Assembly (NCBI GenBank): GCA_028583685.1 | Contig: JAMXIF010001194.1 | Span: forward strand, 5,622,049-5,686,048 | Direction of reading: 5' to 3' | DNA: 64,000 bases | Source: Petaurus breviceps papuanus | Taxonomy: Eukaryota; Chordata; Mammalia; Diprotodontia; Petauridae | Shown here: one piece after another, positions 63,681-64,000 of the stretch | Position numbering within the stretch: the stretch's first letter is position 1 | Layout of the letters: every line of letters begins with the position of its first letter | Notes under the pieces: generated by a model | Databases searched by the model: none | Told to the model about the DNA's origin: nothing | What the model saw: only the letters and a program-made list of their open reading frames with translations | Position numbers and translations under genes: made by a program

Positions 63681-64000
63681 GACTTAAGTCTAGGTCCTAC
63701 ATGTTAATCTAATCAGCATTTCTACCCTGGCTGATTTGGTCTGCTGCTACATAAGGGGACTCTGATCTCTCCCCCTCCCCCCTTTCAGGAACTTGAGGAA
63801 AAAAAGAAAAAAACTGTTTGTGCAAAGGGTTTTATTTCTGAGGTACAACTTCCTGTTCAGTTATTGAGTTTGGGTATTTTATCATTGATCTCTCATCAGG
63901 AGATTCTATGATAGTCAAAAGAAACAGTGAGCAGAAGGAAGAGCTTAGATCCGCTGGCAAATGGTAAAGAGTTGTGTGAGGGAAAAGAGTTTTTGAAGAC
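63681..64000. other. No gene or repeat recognised
   Basis: Unique-looking sequence to the window edge. Confidence 0.4.

Overview
This window is interspersed-repeat-rich marsupial nuclear DNA. The diagnosis rests on the repeats. There are many tRNA-derived SINEs of the MAR1/SINE-1 kind (head with a pol III A box and B box, tail ending near gactgaacaac). A shorter WSINE1-like family carries an aacacaaaaactagc body. MIR/MIR3-type CORE-SINEs are everywhere, L2 and CR1/L3 LINEs are abundant and partly still readable as reverse transcriptase, and there are marsupial-type L1 3' ends. The WSINE1-like copies favour an Australian marsupial, but an American opossum cannot be excluded from sequence alone. 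No bacterial, viral-genome or plasmid organisation is present.

Layout. Positions 1-15 kb are a mosaic of SINEs, L2, CR1 and L1 pieces with three small hAT-like DNA transposons. Positions 15-21 kb hold a GC-richer unique stretch, a long composite retroposon, a striking dimeric SINE and an antisense solo LTR. Positions 21.9-25 kb carry a direct local duplication of about 0.5 kb. Positions 26.5-27.2 kb carry two copies of one retroposon in head-on orientation. Positions 31.5-36 kb are LINE-dominated: a 1.7 kb L1 with matching target-site duplications, a candidate solo LTR, L2 reverse-transcriptase remnants and stacked L1 3' ends. From about 38.7 to 44.06 kb the repeat load falls sharply. This stretch looks like the terminal exon and long 3' UTR of a gene on the minus strand: a strong splice acceptor at 44,062 and an AATAAA signal at 38,739-38,734. 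Positions 44-64 kb return to nested SINE/LINE sequence, with a second copy of the dimeric SINE at 48.2 kb and a poly-C-framed inverted repeat at 62.6 kb.

No complete protein-coding gene can be supported. Long reading frames are short and are explained by LINE remnants, microsatellites or chance. The gene implied by the candidate 3' terminal exon was not identified. The most unusual items are the dimeric SINE (two loci sharing monomer-specific differences), the inverted repeat with an apparently templated insert at 62.6 kb, the 22/24.5 kb duplication and the repeat-poor 38.7-44 kb block. No new multi-gene system was found.
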